A DNA stretch of 64,000 bases, taken from positions 372,001 through 436,000 of the forward strand of contig NZ_PGTC01000018.1 in the NCBI RefSeq assembly GCF_002786295.1, in the 5' to 3' direction. Positions 28,882 through 38,024 of this stretch are shown in pieces. The notes under the pieces were generated by a model. The model saw only the letters and a program-made list of their open reading frames with translations, searched no databases and was not told where the DNA came from. The first letter of the stretch is position 1. Each line of letters begins with the position of its first letter. The position numbers were made by a program, and so were the translations under genes. Source of the DNA: Pseudooceanicola marinus. Its GTDB lineage: Bacteria > Pseudomonadota > Alphaproteobacteria > Rhodobacterales > Rhodobacteraceae.

Positions 28882-30486
28882 TCACATGCGGAAAATGCCA
28901 AAGCGGCTCTCCTCGATGGGCGCGTTCAGGCTGGCCGACAGGCTCAGCGCCAGCACCTCGCGGCTCTTCCTCGGGTCGACGATCCCGTCGTCCCAGAGAC
29001 GCGCGGAGGCATAAAGCGGATGGCTCTGCCGGGCGAACTGCTCCTGCATGGGGCGCTTGAACTCGGCCTCTTCCTCGGCGCTCCAGCTCTGGCCCTGACG
29101 TTCCAGCCCCTCGCGCCGCACCTGCGCCAGCACGCCAGCAGCCTGATCGCCGCCCATGACGGCGATGCGGGAGTTGGGCCAGGTCCACATGAACCGGGGG
29201 GAATAGGCGCGCCCCGCCATGCCGTAGTTGCCAGCCCCGTAGGAGCCGCCCACCACCATGGTGATCTTCGGCACAGAGGTGCAGCTGACGGCGGCCACCA
29301 TCTTGGCGCCGTGGCGCGCGATCCCCTCGGCCTCGTATTTGCGGCCCACCATGAAGCCGGTGATGTTCTGCAAAAAGACCAGCGGGATCTTCCGCATCGA
29401 ACACAGCTCGACGAAATGCGCGCCCTTCACGGCGCTTTCGGAAAACAGCACGCCATTGTTGGCCACGATCCCCACGGGCCAGCCGTCGATGTGCGCGAAA
29501 CCGCAGACCAGCGTTTCGCCAAAGCGCGCCTTGAACTCGTCGAAGCGAGAGCCGTCGACCAGCCGCGCGATCACCTCGCGCACGTCATAGGGGGTCTTGG
29601 CATCGGCCGGCACAACGCCCAGCAGTTCGGCGGGGTCATAGGCCGGCGCCTCGGGCGACTGGCGGACAATCCCGCCGGGGCGTGTGCGGTTCAGCGCGGC
29701 GACCTCGGCGCGGGCCAGCTCCAGCGCATGGGCGTCATCCTCGGCCAGGTGATCGGCCACGCCGGAAAGGCGCGTGTGCAGATCGCCGCCACCCAGATCC
29801 TCGGCCGTGACCACCTCGCCGGTAGCGGCACGCACCAGCGGCGGACCGGCGAGGAAGATGGTGCCCTGTTCGCGCACGATGATGGTCACGTCGGACATGG
29901 CGGGCACATAGGCGCCGCCGGCGGTGCAGCTGCCCATGACCACGGCGATCTGGGCAATGCCCTTGGCCGACATCCGCGCCTGGTTGTAGAAGATGCGGCC
30001 GAAATGATCGCGGTCGGGGAAGACCTCATCCTGGTTGGGCAGGTTCGCCCCGCCGCTGTCGACCAGGTAGACGCAGGGCAGATGGTTCTCCTCGGCGATC
30101 TCCTGGGCGCGCAGGTGCTTCTTTACCGAGATGGGATAGTAGGTGCCGCCCTTCACCGTGGCGTCGTTGCACAGCACCATGACGTCTTGCCCCTGCACCC
30201 GGCCCACACCGGCGATGATGCCCCCGCCCGGCGCGGCGCCGTCGTACAGGGCATGGCCCGCCGTGGCGCCGATTTCGAGGAAGGGAGAGCCCGGATCCAG
30301 CAGCCCCGCGACCCGGTCCCGCGGCAGCATCTTGCCCCGCGACAGATGCCGCGCGCGCGCCTTCTCCCCGCCGCCTGCCGCTGCGGCCTCGGCGGCGGCG
30401 CGCACTTCGGTCAGCGCGGCCTCATGGGCGGCCAGGTTGGTGCGGAAGTCATCCCCACCGGTCAGGATCGTTGACGCGAGCTTCAT
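28882..30486 (-). CDS. mccB: Methylcrotonyl-CoA carboxylase, carboxyltransferase beta subunit
   Basis: The 534-residue protein has two crotonase-like carboxyltransferase halves. Visible blocks are [36 protein letters not shown] (oxyanion loop) and the C-terminal [24 protein letters not shown]. It transfers CO2 from biotin to 3-methylcrotonyl-CoA together with the alpha subunit. It is the first gene of the minus-strand run after the divergent ompW gene, so it needs a promoter in 30487-30635. Confidence 0.93.
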   Translation of the reverse strand: MKLASTILTGGDDFRTNLAAHEAALTEVRAAAEAAAAGGGEKARARHLSRGKMLPRDRVAGLLDPGSPFLEIGATAGHALYDGAAPGGGIIAGVGRVQGQDVMVLCNDATVKGGTYYPISVKKHLRAQEIAEENHLPCVYLVDSGGANLPNQDEVFPDRDHFGRIFYNQARMSAKGIAQIAVVMGSCTAGGAYVPAMSDVTIIVREQGTIFLAGPPLVRAATGEVVTAEDLGGGDLHTRLSGVADHLAEDDAHALELARAEVAALNRTRPGGIVRQSPEAPAYDPAELLGVVPADAKTPYDVREVIARLVDGSRFDEFKARFGETLVCGFAHIDGWPVGIVANNGVLFSESAVKGAHFVELCSMRKIPLVFLQNITGFMVGRKYEAEGIARHGAKMVAAVSCTSVPKITMVVGGSYGAGNYGMAGRAYSPRFMWTWPNSRIAVMGGDQAAGVLAQVRREGLERQGQSWSAEEEAEFKRPMQEQFARQSHPLYASARLWDDGIVDPRKSREVLALSLSASLNAPIEESRFGIFRM

Positions 30487-30563
30487 GCCGCTCTCCTCAT
30501 ATTGTCGTTCGGGGCCAGCGCCCTATGCCAGAATGTCGCAGCCCTACCCTCGGGCCATTCCGG

Positions 30564-30577
30564 TTGACTCAGATCAA
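30564..30577. promoter_or_regulatory. FNR/FnrL-type box between mccB and ompW
   Basis: TTGACTCAGATCAA matches the FNR consensus TTGATnnnnATCAA at nine of ten positions. It lies 59-72 bp before the ompW start, the usual distance for activation, and 78-91 bp before mccB. Oxygen-dependent control of ompW is the simplest reading; mccB could be affected too. Confidence 0.65.
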
Positions 30578-30635
30578 GGTTCGCGTCGCCAAACAGGCGC
30601 AAACGGTCGGTCGAGACAGACTGAAAGGAAACCCT

Positions 30636-31238
30636 ATGCAACTCCGGACCCTTCTCCTCTCCGCCACCGCCGTCCTGGCGCTCGGCGCGTCCGGTGCCGC
30701 CGCTCAGCAAGCTGGCGACATTACCCTCGGCCTCGGCCTCGGCTACGTGAACCCGAAAGATGACAACGGCGATGTCGCAGGTGGCAAACTGACCATCGAC
30801 GACGACACCCAGATCACCCTGACGGTCGAGTACTTCATCACCGACAATCTCGGCATCGAGCTTCTGGCCGCGACGCCCTTCACCCACGACATCAACCTCG
30901 ACGGCGCCAAGATCGGTGAAGTCAAGCATCTGCCGCCGACCCTGACCCTGAACTACCACTTCCAGAACGCCAGCGACGTGACGCCCTTCCTCGGTGCCGG
31001 TGTGAACTACACCACCGCTCTGGACGTCGACTCGCCCCTCGGCGACCTGGACCTGGACGACAGCTGGGGCCTCGCGCTGCATGCCGGCCTCGACTATCGG
31101 ATCAGCGAACGCGGCCAGATCCGCGCCGATGTCCGCTGGATGGATATCGACATGGATGCCAAGCTGAACGGCGCAGACATCGGCACCGCCGAGGTTGATC
31201 CGCTGGTGGTGGGCGTCTCCTACGTCCACACCTTCTGA
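30636..31238 (+). CDS. ompW: OmpW-family outer membrane protein
   Basis: The 200 residues begin with a Sec signal peptide (MQLRTLLLSATAVLALG, cleavage near AAA-QQ at about 23-24). The mature part alternates hydrophobic and polar residues as in an eight-stranded barrel, with ITLGLGLGYVNP at the start, DITPF/VTPFLGAGVNYT in the middle, and ends VGVSYVHTF with the C-terminal Phe needed for BAM recognition. OmpW proteins form narrow channels for hydrophobic molecules. AAAGGAA sits 6 nt before the ATG. It is the only plus-strand gene inside the liu cluster. Confidence 0.9.
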   Translation: MQLRTLLLSATAVLALGASGAAAQQAGDITLGLGLGYVNPKDDNGDVAGGKLTIDDDTQITLTVEYFITDNLGIELLAATPFTHDINLDGAKIGEVKHLPPTLTLNYHFQNASDVTPFLGAGVNYTTALDVDSPLGDLDLDDSWGLALHAGLDYRISERGQIRADVRWMDIDMDAKLNGADIGTAEVDPLVVGVSYVHTF

Positions 31239-31287
31239 TCCCCGATCAGACAAAGGGCCGACCCGCTCCCTCGGGAGCCGGCCCAGC

Positions 31288-31315
31288 GGGCGCGCCATAG
31301 CGGCGCGCCCGTTTC
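31288..31315 (+). terminator. Probable terminator after ompW
   Basis: GGGCGCGCC and GGCGCGCCC form a 9-bp stem with a 5-nt loop, followed by GTTTCGCGTT. A second stem (GCTCCC/GGGAGC) lies just before it. The T run is weak, but the pair sits in the gap between the convergent ompW and ivd genes and may serve both strands. Confidence 0.55.
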
Positions 31316-31366
31316 GCGTTCCGCGCCGGGCCCCCGCGCCGTATGTCATCGCACCGGGCCGCATGA

Positions 31367-32530
31367 TCAGGACATTGCCGACATCAGCTCGCGCCCGACC
31401 AGCATGCGCCGGATCTCGGAGGTGCCCGCGCCGATCTCCATCAGCTTGGCATCGCGGAAGATGCGCGACACCGGCGCATCGGCCAGGAAGCCCGCGCCGC
31501 CCATGGCCTGCACCGCCTGATGGGCCACGACCATGGCCTCTTCGGAGGCATAAAGGACGCAACCGGCGGCATCGGCGCGGGTGACCTCGCCCCGATCACA
31601 GGCGCGAGCCACCTCGTAGACATAGGCGCGGGCCGAATTCAGCTTCACGTACATGTCGGCGATCTTGCCCTGCATCAGCTGGAAATCCCCGATGCGCTGA
31701 CCGAACTGCTTCCGCTCGGCCATGTAGGGCATGATCTCATCCAGACAGGCGGCCATGATGCCGGTGCCGATGCCCGACAGCACGACGCGTTCGTAGTCGA
31801 GGCCGGACATCAGTACGCGCACGCCCTTGCCCTCCTCGCCCAGCACGTTCTCGAAGGGCACTTCGACGTCGTCGAAGATCAGTTCGGCCGTGTTCGACCC
31901 ACGCATCCCCAGCTTGTCGAAATGGGGCGAGGTGCTGAAGCCCTTCATCGACTTCTCGACGATGAAGGCGGTGATGCCCTTGCTGCCCGCCTCCGGGTCG
32001 GTCTTGGCATAGACCACCAGCGTATCGGCATCCGGCCCGTTGGTGATCCAGTACTTGTTGCCGTTCAGCACGTAGCGGTCGTTCTTCTTCTCCGCGCGCA
32101 GCTTCATGCTGACCACATCCGAACCAGCGCCCGGCTCACTCATCGCCAGCGCGCCCACATGCTCGCCGCTGACCAGCCCCGGCAGGTATTTCTGCTTCTG
32201 CTCAGCCGTGCCGTTCAGCCGCAGCTGGTTCACGCAGAGGTTAGAATGCGCGCCATAAGACAGCGAGACCGAGGCCGAGGCCCGCGCGATCTCCTCCACC
32301 GCGATGACATGGGCCAGGTAGCCCATGCCGGTGCCGCCATATTCCTCGTCAACGGTCAGACCCAGAAGGCCCATGTCGCCCATCTCGCGCCAGAGCGCGG
32401 GGGGAAAGACATTCTCGCTGTCGATCTCGGCGGCCATGGGCTTCACCCGCCCCTGCGCCCAGGCGTGAACCGCCTCGCGCAGCGCGTTGATATCCTCGCC
32501 CAGATCGAAGCGCATGGATGCGGTGAACAT
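31367..32530 (-). CDS. ivd: Isovaleryl-CoA dehydrogenase
   Basis: The 387-residue acyl-CoA dehydrogenase oxidises isovaleryl-CoA to 3-methylcrotonyl-CoA with FAD and passes electrons to ETF. It shows [20 protein letters not shown] (FAD-binding) and the catalytic Glu247 within [11 protein letters not shown], the position used by isovaleryl-CoA dehydrogenases. The C-terminus [17 protein letters not shown] is standard. It is separated from the other leucine genes by ompW, and has a palindromic site just upstream. Confidence 0.93.
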   Translation of the reverse strand: MFTASMRFDLGEDINALREAVHAWAQGRVKPMAAEIDSENVFPPALWREMGDMGLLGLTVDEEYGGTGMGYLAHVIAVEEIARASASVSLSYGAHSNLCVNQLRLNGTAEQKQKYLPGLVSGEHVGALAMSEPGAGSDVVSMKLRAEKKNDRYVLNGNKYWITNGPDADTLVVYAKTDPEAGSKGITAFIVEKSMKGFSTSPHFDKLGMRGSNTAELIFDDVEVPFENVLGEEGKGVRVLMSGLDYERVVLSGIGTGIMAACLDEIMPYMAERKQFGQRIGDFQLMQGKIADMYVKLNSARAYVYEVARACDRGEVTRADAAGCVLYASEEAMVVAHQAVQAMGGAGFLADAPVSRIFRDAKLMEIGAGTSEIRRMLVGRELMSAMS

Positions 32531-32552
32531 CGGGCTCCTCCCTTCCCGTTTA

Positions 32553-32566
32553 TGAACACTTGTTCA
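32553..32566. promoter_or_regulatory. Palindromic operator candidate before ivd
   Basis: TGAACACTTGTTCA is a perfect inverted repeat (6-bp arms, 2-bp centre) 23-36 bp before the ivd start codon. That position would overlap the transcription start, as expected of a repressor site. The form resembles TetR-family operators, which control acyl-CoA genes in many proteobacteria. No regulator gene lies nearby. Confidence 0.55.
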
Positions 32567-32647
32567 CACAATAGGGCCGGGCCGCCACCCACGTCAATAC
32601 GCGATCGGATAACTGGACATGTCGGCACCTGACCCGCTGACGCGACA

Positions 32648-32675
32648 ACACCGGCGCCGTTGCCGGGGCCGGTGT
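32648..32675 (-). terminator. Possible terminator hairpin after the DegT aminotransferase gene
   Basis: ACACCGGC and GCCGGTGT form an 8-bp stem with a 12-nt loop, 29 nt after the stop. Downstream on the minus strand there is only TTGTCG, so the T tract is poor. Confidence 0.35.
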
Positions 32676-32703
32676 CGATGGAATGCCGGAAAAGAAAGAG
32701 TGA

Positions 32704-33900
32704 TTAGCCCTGCGCCTGCCAGACCGCCCCCACCTCGGCGCGGATGATCCGCGCCAGAAGCGCGCAATCGTCGAGGGAGAAAGTCAGCGGCAGCCGCATG
32801 TCCAGGATGCCCTTCAGCACCCGGTCGGTCTGCGGCAGCGGCGGGCTGTCGGCATAGCGCCAGCTGTCGTAGCGCGAGGTGAAGCCCTGAGGCTCCGCCG
32901 CGCCGAACCACTTCAGCTCGACCCCACGGGCGGCACAGCGCGCCAGCACCTCCTGCACAGCCTCTTCGGACCAGTCCAGCAACAGAAACTGGATGGACGA
33001 ACCGACATAGGTCTCCGCCTCAGGGCGTTCGATCACCGTCAGGCCGGGTGTGCCGCGCAACCCGTCCTCGACCACGCGGTAGCGGTCGTTCCAGGCGGCG
33101 CATTGGGCCTGCAGATTGCGCAGCTGCGGACGCAAGATCGCAGCGCGCAGGTTGTCCATGCGGCCCGAGACATTGGGCGTGTCGTATTTCACCCGCTCAA
33201 AGACCTCCGGGCCCGGGGCGGCCAGGTGCTTGCCATAAAGCATATAGCTGCCGGTCAGGATGATGGCGCGAGCGGCAACCTCCGCGTCATCGGTGACCAT
33301 GAAGCCCCCCTCGCCCGAATTGACGTGCTTGTAGGTCTGGGTGGAATAGCAGCCCGCCAGCCCCTGACGACCGCTGATCTGGCCGTTCCAGGCGGCCCCC
33401 ATGGTATGGGCGCAATCCTCGACCACCTTGACGCCCGCGGCATCGCAGATCGCCATCAGCCGGTCCATGTCGCACAGATGCCCGCGCATGTGGCTTAGCA
33501 GCAGGACGCGGGCCTGGCCGATCTTCGACTCCAGATCGTCCAGGTCGATCACCAGGCTCTCGGTGACCTCGACATAGATCGGGCGCGCGCCCACAGCCGC
33601 GATGGCGCCGGGCACGGGGGCCAAGGTGAAGGCATTGGTCAGCACCGGATCACCCGGCTGAACCCCCACAGCGCGCAGGGCGGTGGTGATGGCGATCCCG
33701 CCGGAGCCGGTGGCGACGCAATACTTCGCGCCGGTCAGCTCGGCGAACTCCTTCTCCAGCAGCGCGGCCTCGCCCGTCTCACCCGCCAGGGTGTTGTAGC
33801 GGTGCAGGCGCCCGCTTCGCATCACCGCCACAGCGGCCTCGATGGCGTCGTCGGGGATCGGCTCCTGCTGGGTGAAACTGCCGGTGAACCGCTCGGTCAT
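32704..33900 (-). CDS. DegT/DnrJ/EryC1/StrS-family PLP aminotransferase
   Basis: The 398 residues form a fold-type I PLP enzyme. TGSGGIAITTALRAVGVQPGD contains the phosphate-binding turn, VVEDCAHTMGA has the ring-stacking Asp/His segment, and the PLP lysine is in TYKHVNSGEGG near residue 190. Family members transaminate keto-sugars for surface polysaccharides or antibiotics, but no nucleotide-sugar gene lies beside it. It follows gph by 17 nt, so the two may be co-transcribed. The substrate cannot be read from the sequence. Confidence 0.85.
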   Translation of the reverse strand: MTERFTGSFTQQEPIPDDAIEAAVAVMRSGRLHRYNTLAGETGEAALLEKEFAELTGAKYCVATGSGGIAITTALRAVGVQPGDPVLTNAFTLAPVPGAIAAVGARPIYVEVTESLVIDLDDLESKIGQARVLLLSHMRGHLCDMDRLMAICDAAGVKVVEDCAHTMGAAWNGQISGRQGLAGCYSTQTYKHVNSGEGGFMVTDDAEVAARAIILTGSYMLYGKHLAAPGPEVFERVKYDTPNVSGRMDNLRAAILRPQLRNLQAQCAAWNDRYRVVEDGLRGTPGLTVIERPEAETYVGSSIQFLLLDWSEEAVQEVLARCAARGVELKWFGAAEPQGFTSRYDSWRYADSPPLPQTDRVLKGILDMRLPLTFSLDDCALLARIIRAEVGAVWQAQG

Positions 33901-33917
33901 GGGCGTTCCTTTCGTGC

Positions 33918-34580
33918 CTAGAGGGACAGCCCGGCCACGACGCCGGGCAGTTCGTCGAAATGGCCGATCAGCGCCTCGGGCGCCAGGGCCGCCATGTCCT
34001 CCCCCGAGGGGCCGAAGCCCACGAGGATCGAGGGCACTCCGGCGGCGCGGGCCGTGTTGCGGTCGGTGTCGCTGTCGCCCACCAGGCAGCAGCGCGCGGG
34101 ATCGGCGCCGGCCCGGCGCGCGGCCTCGCGCAGGGGCTCCGGGTCGGGCTTCTTCACCGGCAGAGTGTCGGCGCCCACCAGGGCGGCGAAATCGCCCAGC
34201 ACGCCAAGCTCGGTCAGCAGGCGCCGCGCCAGCCCTTCCGGCTTGTTGGTGCAGATGGCCACCGCATGCCCGTCGGCGCGCAGGGCCGCGACCGCCTCCA
34301 TCGCGCCGGGGTAGAGGACGGTGTGGCGCGCGATGTCACCGGCATAGGCCTCCAGCAGGACGGGATAGAGGCGGTGGATCTCCGCCTCGTCGCCGTCGCG
34401 GCCCAGCCGGGCCATCCCGAGGCGCAGCATGGCACGCCCGCCGCGCAGCGCGGTACCCGCATCCCCCGGCGTCAGAACGTCGCCCGCCCCGAGAGAGCGG
34501 AAACAGGCATTGGCCGCCGCCAGCAGATCGCCACTGGTATCCGCCAGCGTCCCGTCGAGATCGAAAACCACCGCGCGCAT
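33918..34580 (-). CDS. gph: Phosphoglycolate phosphatase (HAD family)
   Basis: The 220-residue HAD hydrolase has the nucleophile motif DLDGT at residues 7-11, a helical cap, ICTNKPEGLARRLL (motif II), VKKPDPEPL (motif III Lys) and GDSDTDRNTARAAG (motif IV). It removes phosphate from 2-phosphoglycolate, formed in DNA repair or by Rubisco oxygenation. I took the ATG at 34580 because motif I lies right after it; the longer frame adds 125 unlikely residues. Confidence 0.85.
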   Translation of the reverse strand: MRAVVFDLDGTLADTSGDLLAAANACFRSLGAGDVLTPGDAGTALRGGRAMLRLGMARLGRDGDEAEIHRLYPVLLEAYAGDIARHTVLYPGAMEAVAALRADGHAVAICTNKPEGLARRLLTELGVLGDFAALVGADTLPVKKPDPEPLREAARRAGADPARCCLVGDSDTDRNTARAAGVPSILVGFGPSGEDMAALAPEALIGHFDELPGVVAGLSL

Positions 34581-34845
34581 GTCTGTCCTTCCCGGATATC
34601 CGGCCCGCCACAGGCAGGCGCCGTTTCGCCGCGATTGTTGCGGGGCGAAACCCAAGTTGATCGCGGGGCGGCGCGGCTGACCTTGCACGCCCCTGCCCAC
34701 CGGATAAAACGGGCGCGACGAAAGAACAATGGCCCAGACCCCGTGCAAGGGGCCCGTGGGCCGCAGGGGATCCGCGCCGCCCGTGCAAGAGGCGGGCGCA
34801 TCCGGCACGACAAACCGACCGGGCAAAGCCTGGCGAGGGGGCAAG

Positions 34846-36201
34846 ATGAGCACGGCACTGGTGATCCTGGCCGCGGGCAAGGGCACACGAATGAACTCGG
34901 ACCTGCCCAAGGTCCTGCACGAAATCGCGGGCGCACCGATGCTGATGCATGCCATCGGCAGCGGCCTGGCGCTGGAACCCTCGCGGGTGATCGTCGTCGC
35001 GGGTCACGGCGCCGAAGCGGTGGCAAAAGCGGCCGAAGAGGCTTTCCCGCCCGCCCAGGTCGTCCTGCAGCAGGAGCAGAAGGGCACGGCCCATGCGGTC
35101 GCCCAGGCCAGTGAGGCGCTGGCCGATTTCGACGGCGATGTGATCGTCCTTTACGGCGACACCCCCTTCATCCGGCCCGAAACGCTGGAGGCCATGCAGG
35201 CCGCCCGCGCCAAGCATGACGTGATCGTCCTGGGCTTCGAGGCCGCGGACCCGGCGCGCTATGGGCGGCTGGTGATGCAGGGCGAACGGCTGGACCGGAT
35301 CGTCGAATTCAAGGACGCGACGGATGAAGAGCGCCGCATAACCCTTTGCAATTCCGGTGTTGTCTGCGCCAACCGCAAGGTGCTTTTCGAACTTCTGGAG
35401 CAGGTCGGCAACGACAATGCCGCCGGGGAATACTATCTGCCCGACATCGTGGGCCTGGCCAATGCCGCAGGCCTGTCCTCGGGGGCCGTCACCTGCGCCG
35501 AGGAGGAAACGCTGGGCGTGAATTCCCGCGCGGAACTCTCTGTCGCCGAAGCGCTTTTCCAGTCCCGCGCCCGCGCCGAGGCGCTGGAGATCGGGGTGAC
35601 GTTGCAGGCGCCCGAGACCGTCTTCTTCGCCTATGACACCTTCATCGGCGGCGACACGGTGATTGAACCCAACGTGGTCTTCGGGCCCGGCGTCACGGTC
35701 GAGAACGGCGCCCGCATCCGCGCCTTCTCCCACCTCGAAGGCTGCCACGTCAGCCGTGGCGGTGTCGTCGGCCCCTACGCCCGCCTGCGCCCCGGCGCGG
35801 AACTGGCCGAGGACGTGAAGATCGGCAACTTCGTCGAGGTGAAGGAGGCCCGGCTGGATCGTGGCGCCAAGGTCAACCACCTGACATATATCGGAGATGC
35901 GGACATCGGCGAGGAGACGAACATCGGCGCCGGCACCATCACCTGCAACTACGACGGCGTGATGAAGCACCGCACCCGCATCGGGGCGCGGGCCTTCATC
36001 GGGTCGAACACCATGCTCGTCGCCCCCGTCTCCGTGGGCGACGAGGCGATGACCGGCTCCGGGTCCGTCATCACCCAGGACGTGGAACCGGGCGCCCTTG
36101 CCATCGGCCGCGCCCGCCAGGTGACGAAACCGGGCATGGCGCGCAAATTGTTCGAAATGTTGAAACTCAAGAAGGCCCGCGCGGCCAAGGGGGTGGAATA
36201 A
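34846..36201 (+). CDS. glmU: Bifunctional UDP-GlcNAc pyrophosphorylase/GlcN-1-P acetyltransferase
   Basis: The 451-residue enzyme makes UDP-GlcNAc for peptidoglycan and LPS. The N-terminal uridylyltransferase shows LAAGKGTRM (8-16) and EQKGTAHAV; the C-terminal left-handed beta-helix shows repeats such as YIGDADIGEETNIGAG and GSNTMLVAPVSVG. I chose the ATG at 34846 because the pyrophosphorylase motif follows at the usual distance; 39 upstream codons are open but unlike the family. It is divergent from gph; the 265-bp gap holds the promoters, with no site I can name. The stop shares one base with the glmS ATG (TAATG). Confidence 0.95.
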   Translation: MSTALVILAAGKGTRMNSDLPKVLHEIAGAPMLMHAIGSGLALEPSRVIVVAGHGAEAVAKAAEEAFPPAQVVLQQEQKGTAHAVAQASEALADFDGDVIVLYGDTPFIRPETLEAMQAARAKHDVIVLGFEAADPARYGRLVMQGERLDRIVEFKDATDEERRITLCNSGVVCANRKVLFELLEQVGNDNAAGEYYLPDIVGLANAAGLSSGAVTCAEEETLGVNSRAELSVAEALFQSRARAEALEIGVTLQAPETVFFAYDTFIGGDTVIEPNVVFGPGVTVENGARIRAFSHLEGCHVSRGGVVGPYARLRPGAELAEDVKIGNFVEVKEARLDRGAKVNHLTYIGDADIGEETNIGAGTITCNYDGVMKHRTRIGARAFIGSNTMLVAPVSVGDEAMTGSGSVITQDVEPGALAIGRARQVTKPGMARKLFEMLKLKKARAAKGVE

Positions 36202-38024
36202 TGTGCGGAATCATCGGGTATCTGGGAAACCACGAAGCCGCGCCCTTCCTCGTCGAGGCGCTGAAACGGCTGGAATATCGCGGCTATGACAGCGCCGGCA
36301 TCGCCACGGTGCAGGACGGCCACCTGGACCGCCGCCGCGCCGTCGGCAAGCTGGTGAACCTCTCGGACGAGCTGGTGCATGCGCCGCTAGCCGGCAAGTC
36401 GGGCATCGGTCATACCCGCTGGGCCACCCATGGCAGCCCGACCGCCGTCAACGCCCACCCCCACCGGGTCGGCAAGGTGGCCGTGGTTCACAACGGCATC
36501 ATCGAGAACTTCCGCGAGCTGCGCGCCGAACTGGCCGAGGCAGGGCTGGTGCCGGAGACCGAGACGGACACCGAAACCGTCGCCATGCTGACCGCCCAAT
36601 ACGTGGCCGAGGGCCTGTCCCCGCAGGAGGCCGTGGCCCGCACCCTGCCGCGTCTCGAAGGGGCCTTTGCCCTGCTCTTCCTCTTCGACGGCGAGGATGA
36701 CCTGATGATCGCCGCCCGCAAGGGCTCACCGCTGGCCATCGGCCATGGCACGGGGGAGAACTACGTGGGCTCCGACGCGCTGGCGCTGGCGCCCCTGACA
36801 GACCGGATCACCTACCTGGAGGAAGGCGACTGGGCCGTCGTCACCCGCGAGAGCGTCACGATCTACGACGCCGCCGGACAGATCGCCAACCGCCCGGTGA
36901 AACAGGTCACCCTGGACAACGCCCGCGTCGACAAGGCCGGGCACCGCCACTTCATGGCCAAGGAAATCGCGGAACAGCCCCAGGTTCTGGGCGAGGCCCT
37001 GCGGTTCTACCTGGGCGAGGCGGGCGACAGGATCACCCTGCCCGGCGACGGGATCGACTTCACCAAGCTGGAACGGCTGACGCTGGTCGCCTGCGGCACG
37101 GCCTACTACGCCTGCCTGACCGCGAAATACTGGTTCGAGCAGATCGCCCGCATGCCGGTGGAGGTCGATGTGGCCTCCGAGTTCCGCTATCGCGAACCGC
37201 CGGTCACGCCCGGCACGATGGCGCTGTTCGTCAGCCAGTCGGGGGAGACGGCGGATACCCTGGCCGCCCTGCGCTACTGCCGCGACAAGGCGGAAACCGT
37301 GGTCTCCGTGGTGAACGTCGCCGAAAGCTCCATCGCGCGGGAAAGCGACCTGGCGCTGCCGATCCTGGCGGGCACCGAGATCGGCGTGGCCTCCACCAAG
37401 GCGTTTTCCTGCCAGCTGACCGTCCTGCTGCTGCTGGCGATCGAGGCCGGGCGCCAGCGCGGCACGCTGGACGCAGACCGTCTGGCGGACCTGCTGTCGG
37501 CGCTGCGCGGCCTGCCCTCGGTCATCGGGCGCGCCATCGACGACGGCGCCACCGCCGAGGCCCTGTCGCTGCAACTGGCGGAGGCGCAGGACGTGCTGTT
37601 CCTGGGCCGGGGCCTGATGTACCCGCTGGCGCTGGAAGGCGCGCTGAAGATGAAGGAAATCAGCTATATCCACGCCGAGGCCTATGCCAGCGGCGAGCTG
37701 AAGCACGGGCCGATCGCGCTGATCGACAAGCATGTGCCGGTGGTTGTCATGGCGCCGCGCGACGCGCTGTTCGACAAGACCGTGTCGAACATGCAGGAGG
37801 TGATGGCGCGTGGCGGGCAGGTCCTGCTGATCTCCGACCACGCCGGGATCACCGCGGCGCAGGACGGCATCTGGCGCAGCATCGAGATGCCGCAGGTCGA
37901 TCCGGTCCTATCCCCCATCCTCTACGCCATCCCGGCACAGCTGATCGCCTACCACACCGCTGTGGCCAAGGGCACCGACGTGGACCAGCCGCGCAACCTG
38001 GCGAAATCGGTGACGGTGGAATGA
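36201..38024 (+). CDS. glmS: Glutamine--fructose-6-phosphate aminotransferase (isomerizing)
   Basis: GlmS makes glucosamine-6-phosphate from fructose-6-phosphate and glutamine. The 607 residues start MCGIIGYLG, with Cys2 as the glutaminase nucleophile after Met removal. HTRWATHG follows in the glutaminase half. Two SIS domains (near FVSQSGETADTLAAL and FLGRGLMYPLALEGALKMKE) form the isomerase half and the C-terminus LAKSVTVE closes the active site. Together with glmU it gives two consecutive steps of UDP-GlcNAc synthesis in one operon. Confidence 0.97.
   Translation: MCGIIGYLGNHEAAPFLVEALKRLEYRGYDSAGIATVQDGHLDRRRAVGKLVNLSDELVHAPLAGKSGIGHTRWATHGSPTAVNAHPHRVGKVAVVHNGIIENFRELRAELAEAGLVPETETDTETVAMLTAQYVAEGLSPQEAVARTLPRLEGAFALLFLFDGEDDLMIAARKGSPLAIGHGTGENYVGSDALALAPLTDRITYLEEGDWAVVTRESVTIYDAAGQIANRPVKQVTLDNARVDKAGHRHFMAKEIAEQPQVLGEALRFYLGEAGDRITLPGDGIDFTKLERLTLVACGTAYYACLTAKYWFEQIARMPVEVDVASEFRYREPPVTPGTMALFVSQSGETADTLAALRYCRDKAETVVSVVNVAESSIARESDLALPILAGTEIGVASTKAFSCQLTVLLLLAIEAGRQRGTLDADRLADLLSALRGLPSVIGRAIDDGATAEALSLQLAEAQDVLFLGRGLMYPLALEGALKMKEISYIHAEAYASGELKHGPIALIDKHVPVVVMAPRDALFDKTVSNMQEVMARGGQVLLISDHAGITAAQDGIWRSIEMPQVDPVLSPILYAIPAQLIAYHTAVAKGTDVDQPRNLAKSVTVE

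Noticed and set aside
34729-34845. N-terminal extension of GlmU from an ATG at 34729
   Set aside because: The 39 extra residues do not resemble GlmU, whose first motif follows directly after the ATG at 34846.
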